A stretch of DNA of 64,000 bases, from assembly GCA_965248495.1 (NCBI GenBank), contig CBDFJL010000003.1, positions 2,170,001 to 2,234,000 on the forward strand. The letters run 5' to 3'. Below the pieces are notes generated by a model, which saw only the letters and a program-made list of their open reading frames with translations, had not been told where the DNA came from and ran no database searches. A program made the position numbers and the translations under genes. This DNA is from CAUYXS01 sp965248495. GTDB lineage: Bacteria > Chloroflexota > Dehalococcoidia > Lucifugimonadales > Australimonadaceae. Positions 53,779 through 62,130 of this stretch are shown piece by piece. Position 1 is the first letter of the stretch; each line of letters starts with the position of its first letter.

Positions 53779-54396
53779 CTACGCGAGCCACTCGCGAAGG
53801 AACGCTGCCGCCGTGTGCGATGGGACGGCCATCCCGAGGTCCGGCCCCGCCATGACGGCGTTGACGCCCACCAACCGCCCCTCGGTGTCCACGACAGGGC
53901 CGCCGGAGTGGCCGGGGCGCAGCCTGAGGTTGGCCACCAGCCAGTCCCGCCCGCCAGCGGGCAATCCCGGCCAATCGTCGCCAACGCCCAGCAGCACGCC
54001 CGCCGTCACCGCGGCTGCGAGGCCCCCTGGGTGCCCGAGCGCAAGCACCAGCTCGCCGGGCACCATCGCTCGCGAGTCGCCCAAGGGAATCGCGTCGAGC
54101 GCAGGTGAGCTGGCGAGCGCCTCCACCCGGAGCGCGGCGAGATCCAGCTCCCGGTCCAGCGCAAGCACCTCGGCCTCCGACGTCCGGCCGTCGGCAAAGG
54201 TAACCCTCGACGTACGTGAGCCCAGCAGGTGTGCGCTGGTGAGAACGAGCCCCGTGGAGCTGGCGGTGATGACCAGGGTGCCCGCCCCAAATCCATCCCT
54301 GCTCCGGACGACGACGAGCGCCTTTCGGACAATCGCCACGACCGCCGATGCGGCGTCGCCGACGTGCTCAGCTATCGCGGCCGTGGATGTGGTCAC
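53779..54396 (-). CDS. trypsin-like serine protease without PDZ domain
   Basis: 205 residues of the S1C (HtrA/DegP-like) protease fold. His in LVLTSAHLLGS, Asp in DRELDLAALRV, Ser in RPGHSGGPVVDTEG; LGHPGGLAAAV is the usual loop. No signal peptide or membrane segment is present, and no PDZ domain. ATG overlaps the stop of the upstream protease gene (ATGA). It may form a heteromeric unit with it in the cytoplasm. Confidence 0.85.
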   Translation of the reverse strand: MTTSTAAIAEHVGDAASAVVAIVRKALVVVRSRDGFGAGTLVITASSTGLVLTSAHLLGSRTSRVTFADGRTSEAEVLALDRELDLAALRVEALASSPALDAIPLGDSRAMVPGELVLALGHPGGLAAAVTAGVLLGVGDDWPGLPAGGRDWLVANLRLRPGHSGGPVVDTEGRLVGVNAVMAGPDLGMAVPSHTAAAFLREWLA

Positions 54397-55289
54397 GACT
54401 GACCCCGCTCACCGACGTCCGTGGTGAGCTCAGTGACCTTCCCGCTACGCACGATCTTGATTGAGGCCTGCGTGTCCGCCGCCTCGGCCAACGCCGCGAG
54501 CAGGTCGTCCATCTGGACGATCGGCTCGCCGCCGAAGCCCACGATGACGTCGCCCATGAGCATCCCCGCACGCTCGGCGGGGCTCCCCGGCTCGACGAAG
54601 GCCACAAGGAGCCCTGAGCGCTGGCCCAGCTCCTCGGCGAGCGCCTCCGGCAGACGCGCCGGCTGCGAGGTCACCCCAAGGTATCCGCGGCGCAGGTGCC
54701 CGTGTTGCGCGATGGCATCGACGATGCGGCGAAGGTCAGCGGCGGGGATGACGGGCGACGCTGCCCGCATTATCCCCGAAGTGTTCATGCCCAACAGCTG
54801 ACCGGATGCCTCGACCACCGGCCCGCCCGAGAAGCCGGGGTAGAGCGTGATGTCCGCCTGCAGGTAGTGCCCGAGGTGCCCGCCCATCGGCGTCCGCCAC
54901 CCGCCCCCGTAGGCACCGACGATGCCCATGGTCGCACGCACGCTTTGGCCTGGCCGGCCCAGCGCCAGCGCGATGTGGCCCACGCGCACATCGTCGGCCG
55001 CGACATGCGCGAGAGGCACTGCGCCTCCGACGTCCGCCCGCAGCACCGCAATGTCCGTCGCAGCGTCGGCGCCGACGATCGTAGCCTCGACGGGGTCAGC
55101 GCCAGGCAGCGCGACCTTGATCCCTTCGTCGCGCTCCAGCGCGTGGTAGGCCGTGACGACGAGTCCGCCGTCCCAGACGATGCCGCTGGACGGTATGCGC
55201 CTGCGGGCTTCAACACGCGCAACGCTGCCGCCGGCCTGCTCGACCGTCGCGGCCAACTGCTGAAATAGATCGCTAAGTACTGGGGTCAT
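54393..55289 (-). CDS. HtrA-like serine protease with one PDZ domain
   Basis: 298 residues from ATG 55289 (MTPVLSDLFQQLAATVEQAG). Protease domain: His in LVVTAYHALERDE, Asp in DAATDIAVLRA, Ser in LYPGFSGGPVVEASG. The PDZ domain (~205-290) starts LGVTSQPARLP and includes LVAFVEPGSPAERAGMLMGD. The usual N-terminal signal or membrane anchor of HtrA is absent: the frame upstream (to 55526) has no hydrophobic stretch. A cytoplasmic quality-control protease is implied. Translationally coupled to the second protease gene. Confidence 0.88.
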   Translation of the reverse strand: MTPVLSDLFQQLAATVEQAGGSVARVEARRRIPSSGIVWDGGLVVTAYHALERDEGIKVALPGADPVEATIVGADAATDIAVLRADVGGAVPLAHVAADDVRVGHIALALGRPGQSVRATMGIVGAYGGGWRTPMGGHLGHYLQADITLYPGFSGGPVVEASGQLLGMNTSGIMRAASPVIPAADLRRIVDAIAQHGHLRRGYLGVTSQPARLPEALAEELGQRSGLLVAFVEPGSPAERAGMLMGDVIVGFGGEPIVQMDDLLAALAEAADTQASIKIVRSGKVTELTTDVGERGQS

Positions 55290-55399
55290 GCCACACCTTC
55301 TACCGATCGGTTTCGTATCGGTACCAGCGTGACGTGCCAGGTGGCGTGCTCGACCCACCCAGATGGGTGGGCTGGGCCCCAGGGAAACGGGTAGGTCTA

Positions 55400-56092
55400 C
55401 TACGCGGGCTTCCTGCCCACGACGTAGCTCAGGGTCTGACCATCCGTCCGCGTCTCGACCTCCGCCTCGAAGCCCGCCATTCGCAGGCCGCCGGCCAGCG
55501 CCTCCGGCTGGGGAATGTGTACCCACGCGTCGATGTTGGAGAAGCGCACGACAAAGTGGTAGGCCATGGAGCGGACTCGACGCCGAAGCCAGCGGCCCCA
55601 GCCGTCGGCCGGGCCCGCGGTTGGCAACGGGTCGAGCATCAGCAAGCCGCCTGGCCGCAGCACCCGCCAGGCGTCCGTGAAGTAGGCCGCCTCGCTGCCG
55701 GGCAGGTGGGCCAGCAAGTCGAAAGAGACGACGAGGTCAAACGTCTCATCACGGTACGGGAGGGCCCGCGCGTCACCCAGGACAGGCACGATGGCGACGC
55801 GTTTGCGCCTTGCCTGGCGGACCTGCCCCACGGAGAAGTCGACACCATGCAGCTCCCGGCACATCCCGTGGAGCATCTGCGTGTAGAGCCCGGTGCCGAA
55901 TCCCACCTCAAGCCCCCGCCCGACGCGAAGCCCGTGCCGCGTGAGCGTCTCGCGAAGGTATCGAGCGGCCGCCGCCGCGCCGGGCTGATCGGAGACGAGG
56001 CTGTCATAGCGGTCGGCGAACGCATCGTAGAAGCCCCGCGTGCCTACCCTCCGCACCAAGACCAGCCACAGCATTCGGACGAACGTCAACAC
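55400..56092 (-). CDS. class I SAM-dependent methyltransferase
   Basis: 230 residues. Motif I is GLEVGFGTGLYTQML, followed by LHGVDFSVGQVRQAR, VLGDARALPYRDETFDLVVS and RVLRPGGLLMLDPLPT, the UbiE/Methyltransf_11 pattern. The first ~15 residues are hydrophobic (FVRMLWLVLVRR) and may associate with the membrane. The substrate is unknown. Confidence 0.85.
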   Translation of the reverse strand: MLTFVRMLWLVLVRRVGTRGFYDAFADRYDSLVSDQPGAAAAARYLRETLTRHGLRVGRGLEVGFGTGLYTQMLHGMCRELHGVDFSVGQVRQARRKRVAIVPVLGDARALPYRDETFDLVVSFDLLAHLPGSEAAYFTDAWRVLRPGGLLMLDPLPTAGPADGWGRWLRRRVRSMAYHFVVRFSNIDAWVHIPQPEALAGGLRMAGFEAEVETRTDGQTLSYVVGRKPA

Positions 56093-56136
56093 GGCAGGGC
56101 AGACCTCCTCTTAGCGAACACGTTTAGAGAACGCTC

Positions 56137-56784
56137 TCACAATAGGACAATCCCAAGTCGCGTCGCGGTCGTGACCGCCTCCGTCCGGCTCTGCGCTCCC
56201 AGTTTGCCGAGGATAGCGTTGACGTGAAATTTCACGGTGTTGTCAGTGACGCCCAGCCGGTCCGCGATGGCCTTATTCCCGAGACCCTCGGCCAGCAGGT
56301 TGAGGACCTCCGTCTCTCGCGGCGTCAGCGGCTCGGTTGCGCCATCGACGGGACCGAGCCTCGGCAGCAGTTGATCGGCGAACGCGGGGTCGACGACAGC
56401 GAAGCCCTCGGCGACCGCCATCGCAGCGGCCGCCAGCTGCGCCGGGGTCGCGTCCCGGCGCAATATCCCCCGCGCGCGGGCACTCCAGGCGGGGATGGCC
56501 CGCGCATCGGGCGACAGAAGCGCCAGCACCGGCGGCAGGGCATCGCGGGCTTCGACGAGCGCCACGAGTGCTGCCTCCGCGCCTTCGCCGAGGTCCCACA
56601 GCACCACGTCGGCCCTTCGGCTGGGCTCAGGCCAGGCTTCGGCGAGGCCCGCCGCCTCCACGAGCTCCGCGTTGGCGGGCAGCGCCTCGGACACCGCCAG
56701 GCCCGGCTGGGCCGATATCATCGCGGCGAGCCCGGCTCGCGCCAGCGGGTCATCGGCAACGACGAGGACGCGAAGGTCGGGCAT
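56137..56784 (-). CDS. LuxR/NarL-type response regulator with a repeat-derived insert
   Basis: 215 residues. An N-terminal receiver domain (RVLVVADDPLARAGLAAMIS, phospho-acceptor Asp in VVLWDLGEG) precedes a C-terminal LuxR HTH (LTPRETEVLNLLAEGLGNKA, NTVKFHVNAILGKLGAQSRT). Between receiver helix 2 and strand 3 lies AEAWPEPSRRAD, encoded by a copy of the window's interspersed repeat (56612-56647). It lengthens the loop in frame without breaking the domain. No histidine kinase is adjacent. It lies downstream of pepN on the same strand. Confidence 0.85.
   Translation of the reverse strand: MPDLRVLVVADDPLARAGLAAMISAQPGLAVSEALPANAELVEAAGLAEAWPEPSRRADVVLWDLGEGAEAALVALVEARDALPPVLALLSPDARAIPAWSARARGILRRDATPAQLAAAAMAVAEGFAVVDPAFADQLLPRLGPVDGATEPLTPRETEVLNLLAEGLGNKAIADRLGVTDNTVKFHVNAILGKLGAQSRTEAVTTATRLGIVLL
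56612..56647. repeat. interspersed repeat, divergent copy D inside a coding region
   Basis: Reads GCCCTTCGGCTGGGCTCAGG then CCAGGCTTCGGCGAGG, matching copy C (GCCCTTCGGCTTCGCTTAGG then ACAGGCTCCGCGAAGG) at about three-quarters of positions. It lies inside the receiver-domain coding sequence of the LuxR-type regulator, in frame. Confidence 0.55.
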
Positions 56785-56813
56785 TGGCGTCCTGCGGTTC
56801 CAAATGGCCTGGG

Positions 56814-59417
56814 CTAGGCCCGAGTGGCCAGCCAGCTGGCCACCTCGGCGGCGTTGCGATCGAGCCAGCGCGCATTCAGCCGGATGCGCTCCAACGACTG
56901 CTGAATGGTCCGGGCTGCGGACGGTGCGGGGTTCGCCGTGAAGAACGCATCGACCTCAGCGGCGCGCTCGAGGGTAGTGAACGACCCGGTGACCTGTACC
57001 AAGCGCATGATGGCGAAGCCGCCCTTGCCGTAGCGGCGGTCGATCTCGCCCCATTGGTCGCGCATGAAGTCCCACGCCGCGTCGCGGCCCTCGCGGTTCA
57101 TGGCCACCTGTGCCAGCACAAGCGGCGCGTCCTGCGCGCGGACCTGCTCGTCGTCCATGGAGCGCGCCAGCGCATCGGCGACGAGCTCGGGCTGGGCGAA
57201 CCGCGTCAGCGCGCCGAGCAGGCGCATCTTCTCCTCGTGCAGCGAGGCGTCGTGATACAGCCGCCACATGGCGTCGTAGGTGGCTCGGTCGCCGGTCTGC
57301 GCCGCCAGCCCGTACACCACGGCGCGGAGGTCGGGGTGCAGCGACGCTTGGCCGGTGGACATCTGCTGGAAGCGTCGTCGTGCCTCATCGAGGGTCGCCG
57401 GGTCGCCATACCGGCCGAGCTGGCCGATGACCGTGCTGCGGAACAGCGCGTCCATGTGACCCTCGCCGGGTCTTGCGTCCCAGCCTGCCCGTGCGGCGCT
57501 GTCCACGAATCGGCCCCGCGCGAAGTCTCGGAAGGGCGCGAGCGACGCCTCGTCCCAGAGCAGCGTGTCCAGGCCGCGGAGGTTGGAGGCCAGGTCGGCG
57601 ATCACCGTCGCATCCGTCTCGCCGTCGTAGGCATCGGCCAGCGACAGGAACACCGTCGCAGGGGCGTGGCCGGCCCTCATGAGGGCGTACGCGTCGTTCT
57701 GCAAGCTCAGCCGGTCGGTGGCGGGCACCTGGCGGCTGGCGACCGCGGACCGCATCCGCCCCCACTCGTCGGGCTCGTAGCTGACCCGGAAAAACCCCGT
57801 CTGCCCGGCGTTCACCTTGATCCAGTCGTCGTCCGCCTCCACCGGAGCGGGCAGGTCCAACGCCTCGACCTTCGCCTCCATGAGAACGGACACCGGTTCG
57901 CCCGAGCCCCGTGCGACGGAGATAGGGACCTGCCAGAGGGCAGCGTCGGTGGCCCCTTCGTCCACGAGGTGGTCGTAGAGGAAACGCTCTTGCTTGAGGG
58001 CGAGCCGGACGCCGTCCGCGCTCCGATCGGCCACCGCGTCGATCACCGGGTAGCCGACCTGCTTGATCCACGAGTTGGCGACGGCGACCGCAGGCTTCCC
58101 GGACGCCTTTTCGAGTGCCTCCCAGAGATGGGCGCCACGAGCGTTCTCGTAGGCGTGACCCAACAGGTAATCGTGCAGGCCGGCGCGGAACTCCTCGGCT
58201 CCGAGGAAGTCCTCGAGCATGCGCAGGACCGACCCTCCCTTGCTGTAGCTGATGGCGTCGAACAGCTCGCGTATCTCAGCCGGGTCTCGCACCTCTTGCT
58301 CGATAGGATGCGAGTTGCGCAGCCCATCGAGCGCCAACGCCGAATTGGTATCCATGGACACGAACTGGGTCCACATCTCCCACTCGGGGTAGAGATGGTC
58401 GACGGTCTTGTCGCCCATCCACGATGCGAAGCTCTCGTTCAGCCACAGGTCGTCCCACCACTCCATGGTGACCAGGTCGCCGAACCACATGTGCGCGATC
58501 TCGTGCGCGACGACCTCGAGGATCCGCTGGCGTGCCTGCGCCGCGGAGTTCTGAGGGTCGAACAGCAGCGCAGTCTCCCGGTAGGTGATCGCGCCCCAGT
58601 TCTCCATGGCGCCCGCCGCGAAGTCCGGCACCGCGATGTGGTCAAGCTTGGGCAAGGGGAACGGGATACCGAAGTAGCCATTCATGTAGTCAAGGATCTT
58701 CACGCTGTGCTCCAGCGCGAAGCGGCCCTGCTCCTCCTTGCCGCGCGTAGTCCACACGCGGTGCAGCACACCCGCGGCATCCACCTCGTCCACGTGGGTG
58801 AGGTCGCCAATGACAAAGGCCAGCAGGTAGGTCGACATCCGGGGGCTCGGCTCGAAGCGGACCTTTCGCGTCCCTGGCGCCGCCGGGCCCTCCTCGGCGA
58901 TAGGCATGTTGGAGACCGCGACCATGCCCTCTGGAATCGTGAGGGTCATGTCGAAGACCGCCTTCACGTTCGGCTCATCCCAGCAGGGGAACGCACGCCG
59001 AGCGTCGGTCGCCTCGAATTGTGTCGTGGCCAGCCAGCGCTTGGTCCCGTCCTGCGCCTCGTAGCGGCTGCGATAGAAGCCCCGCAGCTGATCGTTCAAC
59101 GTGCCTGTGAAGGCGAGGTGCAGCGTCGCCTCGCCGGCGGGGAGGTCGTTGGCGAACTTCACGGTGAGGCTCTCGGCCTCCTCGTCGACGACCGCCGATG
59201 CTGCCGCGCGCGTGGATCCGTCCGCAAGCGTGACCCTTGCCGACGAGACGGCGAGCTCGGCCGCGTTGGTCATGATGGTGTCGGTGGGCTCGGCAACCGT
59301 GACGGAAATCCGCGCCTCGCCAGCGAAGGTAAACCGCTCAATGTCCGGCTCCAACGCGATCTCATAGCGAGTCGGCAGCACGTTCCTGGACAATCGGTAG
59401 GCGGTCGGAGATGCCAT
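56814..59417 (-). CDS. pepN: M1 family aminopeptidase (aminopeptidase N)
   Basis: 867-residue zinc metallopeptidase. GAMENWGAITYRE is the substrate-binding motif and HEIAHMWFGDLVTM with NESFASW is HExxH-x18-E, the zinc site. An N-terminal beta domain (YRLSRNVLPTRYEIALEP) and a C-terminal ERAP1-like helical domain complete the usual layout. AGGAG lies 7-8 nt before ATG 59417; 13 extra upstream codons lack support. No signal peptide, so cytoplasmic. Complements PepA in peptide turnover. Confidence 0.95.
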   Translation of the reverse strand: MASPTAYRLSRNVLPTRYEIALEPDIERFTFAGEARISVTVAEPTDTIMTNAAELAVSSARVTLADGSTRAAASAVVDEEAESLTVKFANDLPAGEATLHLAFTGTLNDQLRGFYRSRYEAQDGTKRWLATTQFEATDARRAFPCWDEPNVKAVFDMTLTIPEGMVAVSNMPIAEEGPAAPGTRKVRFEPSPRMSTYLLAFVIGDLTHVDEVDAAGVLHRVWTTRGKEEQGRFALEHSVKILDYMNGYFGIPFPLPKLDHIAVPDFAAGAMENWGAITYRETALLFDPQNSAAQARQRILEVVAHEIAHMWFGDLVTMEWWDDLWLNESFASWMGDKTVDHLYPEWEMWTQFVSMDTNSALALDGLRNSHPIEQEVRDPAEIRELFDAISYSKGGSVLRMLEDFLGAEEFRAGLHDYLLGHAYENARGAHLWEALEKASGKPAVAVANSWIKQVGYPVIDAVADRSADGVRLALKQERFLYDHLVDEGATDAALWQVPISVARGSGEPVSVLMEAKVEALDLPAPVEADDDWIKVNAGQTGFFRVSYEPDEWGRMRSAVASRQVPATDRLSLQNDAYALMRAGHAPATVFLSLADAYDGETDATVIADLASNLRGLDTLLWDEASLAPFRDFARGRFVDSAARAGWDARPGEGHMDALFRSTVIGQLGRYGDPATLDEARRRFQQMSTGQASLHPDLRAVVYGLAAQTGDRATYDAMWRLYHDASLHEEKMRLLGALTRFAQPELVADALARSMDDEQVRAQDAPLVLAQVAMNREGRDAAWDFMRDQWGEIDRRYGKGGFAIMRLVQVTGSFTTLERAAEVDAFFTANPAPSAARTIQQSLERIRLNARWLDRNAAEVASWLATRA

Positions 59418-59618
59418 GGCGGTGCTCCTGCAAAGTTGAGCGCGGCGCGGGAGCAACCTCCCTCGACACGCGTGGACCGAAGGATATCAGGCCACCGTTC
59501 GGCGTCGTTCAGGGAAGGCTCGATGGCCGGATGGGCCATGTGGAGAACGCGCTCACGAAACCCATATGTGATTCGTAGGCGATTCTTACTTTCGGGTGTT
59601 CCGCCAGGCCACCATGGG

Positions 59619-59673
59619 TCAAACGGCGGCCAAACGACAGCCAAACGGCAGCCAAACGGCAGCCAAACGGCAG
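59619..59673. repeat. five 11-bp tandem repeats beside tRNA-Arg
   Basis: Unit CCAAACGGCAG occurs five times head to tail (59619-59673); the last three copies are identical and the first two have one or two changes. It ends 2 nt from the encoded CCA of tRNA-Arg(CCG). An 11-bp array also lies near the tRNA-Ser fragment at 63908. Confidence 0.85.
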
Positions 59674-59674
59674 A

Positions 59675-59749
59675 TGGTACCCCCGGAGGGATTCGAACCC
59701 TCGCTCCCGGCTCCGGAGGCCGGTACTCTATCCACTGAGCTACGGGGGC
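59675..59749 (-). tRNA. tRNA-Arg (CCG)
   Basis: On the minus strand: acceptor GCCCCCG (59749-59743) pairs with CGGGGGT. D-arm GCTCAGTGGATAGAGT; anticodon arm CCGGC-CTCCGGA-GCCGG gives anticodon CCG; T-arm GAGGG-TTCGAAT-CCCTC. Discriminator A and an encoded CCA end at 59675. Confidence 0.95.
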
Positions 59750-59853
59750 GACCGGTCGAGTATAGCGGAAGGTCGATTGTGAAAACGCGCACAGACCGGC
59801 GACTCGGGATTGAAGGACGAGCGCCACGACCCGCAAAACCGACGTTAAGGCCC

Positions 59854-59883
59854 TTGACACGTAAAAAGGCCGATGAATATGAT
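59854..59883 (+). promoter_or_regulatory. strong sigma70 promoter of the collagen-like lipoprotein gene
   Basis: Consensus TTGACA (59854-59859), 18-bp spacer, TATGAT (59878-59883). Start point about 59890, leader about 85 nt. It is the best -35/-10 pair in the window. Confidence 0.75.
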
Positions 59884-59975
59884 TCGGCGGGCCCTCGGAA
59901 AAGACGGTGGCCTGGTCGCCGGGCATGTAACTTGTCCGCATTCCAAATGCAAGTAACTTGGTAGAAGGGGGTCCC

Positions 59976-60479
59976 ATGAAACGCTTTCTGAGCGTCAGGG
60001 CGATGGGCCTTGTGATGGTAATGACTTTGGTGTCTCTGTTGGCCGTCGCCTGTTCCGGCAGCGACGGCTCAGCTGGTCCTGCAGGGGCCACTGGTCCCGG
60101 TGGAGCCTCAGGCGCGCAGGGCCCGGAAGGCCCGCGTGGAGACACTGGATCCTCCGGCCCTCCCGGCCCTCCCGGCCCCCCTGGTGTCCCCGGTCCGGCG
60201 CTGAACGCGCACATCGCGCTCAGTGATTGGACGGTTTCGTCCGGTGAAGCGACCATCACGGTCTACGGCTCCGGCTGGACTGACGGCGAGAACGCGACTA
60301 TCACTCTGGTATGGCCGGACGGTAGCAGGTCGGGGCTCGGCAACGCCCGCGCAGGCGACCCAGGGCACTTCCAGAGGACATTCACCTTTACCACGACCGA
60401 CGGCGGTCTGTACTCGGTCGTGGCCGAAGGCACCGAAGGTGGGTCAGCCAGCCACATCCTCGTGGTCGGGACCAAGTAA
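59976..60479 (+). CDS. lipoprotein with collagen-like Gly-X-Y segment
   Basis: 167 residues. The signal peptide ends in LLAVACSGS (lipobox Cys near 26). Residues ~30-70 are Gly-X-Y triplets (GPAGATGPGGASGAQGPEGP, then GPPGPPGPPGVPGP), enough for a short collagen triple helix. The C-terminal ~90 residues (IALSDWTVSSGEATITVYGS, DPGHFQRTFTFTTTDGG) form an Ig/IPT-like beta domain. AGAAGGGGG precedes ATG 59976. The gene has its own consensus promoter and terminator, so it is probably an abundant trimeric surface protein. Confidence 0.85.
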   Translation: MKRFLSVRAMGLVMVMTLVSLLAVACSGSDGSAGPAGATGPGGASGAQGPEGPRGDTGSSGPPGPPGPPGVPGPALNAHIALSDWTVSSGEATITVYGSGWTDGENATITLVWPDGSRSGLGNARAGDPGHFQRTFTFTTTDGGLYSVVAEGTEGGSASHILVVGTK

Positions 60480-60508
60480 CCCCACCACCGATTCGCAGAG
60501 ACGCGAAG

Positions 60509-60540
60509 AAGGCCCCGTCCCAAGTTGGGACGGGGCCTTT
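60509..60540 (+). terminator. intrinsic terminator of the collagen-like gene
   Basis: AAGGCCCCGTCCCAA (60509-60523) pairs perfectly with TTGGGACGGGGCCTT (60525-60539), followed by TTGCTTTG. It is the strongest terminator in the window. The 190 nt after it contain no gene. Confidence 0.85.
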
Positions 60541-60729
60541 GCTTTGTGTCAGGGACTGGCTTCACGCCGCGAGCTCAGGCGGATGCCCGGAGGGCCTCAG
60601 TGGGCAAAGGCTACGTGCCCTTGAAAAACCTGATGCAGCGTGCCGCGTCCTGTGGCGGGATCACCGGCGCCAGCGTCTGCCCACCCGAGGCGGCAGCCGC
60701 TGCTGCCACAGCGCCCTCGGGAAGTGCGC

Positions 60730-62037
60730 CTAGCCCTCTTGTCCGTTCGACGCCTCCGTCTCCACGGCAGGCTTCACCTCGGCATGGTGTACCCGCACCT
60801 TCTTGATCCGGCGTCCCGCCGTGCTGAGCACCTCGACTGCCAGCCCGCTCACCGTGACCACGTCCCCGACGTTGGCTATCTTGCCCAGCTGGCTATTCAA
60901 GAAGCCCCCCAGGGTATCGAACCCCTCGGGGTTGATATCCGCGTTGAACTCCTCGTTGAAAGCCTCCGCCGAGATTCGCGCGTCGACAAGCGCCTCCCCC
61001 TCCGTCAGGTGCTCGATCGTCGGCTCGCTGATGTCAAACTCGTCTTCGATCTCACCAACGATCTCTTCGATGAGGTCCTCGATGGTGACAATCCCAGCGA
61101 CACCGCCGTACTCGTCGACCACAACGGCTATCTGGACTCGCTTCTCCTGCAGCTCGGTGAGCGCTTCGTCGGCGCGCTTGGACTCGGGGACGAAGAAGGC
61201 GGGGCGCGTGAGGTCGCGCAACGTCGGTGAGGGCGCGCCATTGCCGGTCAGCGCCGCCAGCAGGTCACGGCTGTAGACGATACCGACGACGTTGTCCTGG
61301 CTGCCCTCGTACACCGGGAGGCGGCTGTGACCGCTCTCCAGCATGCGGGCCACGACACCCGCGAGCGCCCATTCCACCTCCACGGCGTCGACGTCGACCC
61401 GCGGGACCATGATCTCCCGCACGGTCGTCTCCTCGAGCTGGAGAATCGCCTGGATCATCAGCCGCTCTCGAGGCTCGAGGGGCTCATCGGCGATCTGCTC
61501 CTCGACTGTCGGCTCATCCTCCTGCTCGGCGGTGCCCGTCAGCGCGGCGGGGCCCGGCGTCGGCTCGCCCTGCAGCGTCGTAGCCCGGAAGATCGGCCGG
61601 GCGAGTTGGCGCAGCGGCGTCAGCGGCCAGAGGCTCATCTGGATGACGACGGCCGCCACCATCAGGTGCTCGATGGACAGCCGGCTCGTAAGGACGCGCA
61701 CCGGCGGCATCGCCAGCAGCAGCCCGGCCCACACCCCCACGACGGCCAGCGCCACTAGCGGCCAGGTGAGGTCCGTGGCCCTGACGAAAAGCCCCAACGC
61801 CAGCGCGGATGCCGTGGCGATGGCGATCATCGACAGGAGCCGAACGAGCTCCTGATAGGCGCCCCGGTCAGCCCGGAGCCTTCTCACCGCCGTCTCACGC
61901 AGACCACGCTCCGGAAGGGCATCCCGGACCTGGCCGCGGCGAATCAATGGGAGTGTGGTCTCGGCGGCATACAGGCCCAGGAAGGCCATCGCGCCGGCGA
62001 CCAGCAGGATCAGCATCGTCGTACTACCGCTATCCAC
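60730..62037 (-). CDS. CorC/HlyC family (CNNM-CBS) membrane protein
   Basis: 435 residues from GTG 62037, which follows AGGAGAGG at about 9 nt (a GTG at 62064 would precede that site). An N-terminal membrane domain with about four segments (LILLVAGAMAFLGLYAAE, LSMIAIATASALALGLFV, LVALAVVGVWAGLLLAM) is followed by a CBS pair (TVREIMVPRVDVDAV, SRLPVYEGSQDNVVG, VVDEYGGVAGIVTIEDLIEE) and the CorC_HlyC domain (ISAEAFNEEFNADI, EGFDTLGGFL). Members influence divalent cation export and resistance. ATP/Mg sensing by CBS is the family expectation. Confidence 0.88.
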   Translation of the reverse strand: MDSGSTTMLILLVAGAMAFLGLYAAETTLPLIRRGQVRDALPERGLRETAVRRLRADRGAYQELVRLLSMIAIATASALALGLFVRATDLTWPLVALAVVGVWAGLLLAMPPVRVLTSRLSIEHLMVAAVVIQMSLWPLTPLRQLARPIFRATTLQGEPTPGPAALTGTAEQEDEPTVEEQIADEPLEPRERLMIQAILQLEETTVREIMVPRVDVDAVEVEWALAGVVARMLESGHSRLPVYEGSQDNVVGIVYSRDLLAALTGNGAPSPTLRDLTRPAFFVPESKRADEALTELQEKRVQIAVVVDEYGGVAGIVTIEDLIEEIVGEIEDEFDISEPTIEHLTEGEALVDARISAEAFNEEFNADINPEGFDTLGGFLNSQLGKIANVGDVVTVSGLAVEVLSTAGRRIKKVRVHHAEVKPAVETEASNGQEG

Positions 62038-62130
62038 AGGTGGAAACCTCTCCTTTCGTCGCACCGGCTCCCCGTCCCAGGGATACCGGTCCTCAGCCGA
62101 TTCCTCGGCCGTTATACTAAGTTGCTTCCG

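Noticed and set aside
59619..59673. CRISPR array
   Set aside because: The repeats are direct 11-mers without spacers, and no cas genes are near.
56337..59738. 1,133-codon open frame on the plus strand opposite pepN
   Set aside because: It is antisense to a clear M1 aminopeptidase with HExxH and GAMEN motifs. Its translation is Arg/His/Gln-rich without any domain, which is typical of shadow frames in GC-rich DNA.
59596..59964. plus-strand frame containing PPEGFEPSLPAPEAGT
   Set aside because: Spurious translation across the antisense of tRNA-Arg(CCG) and the 11-bp repeats.
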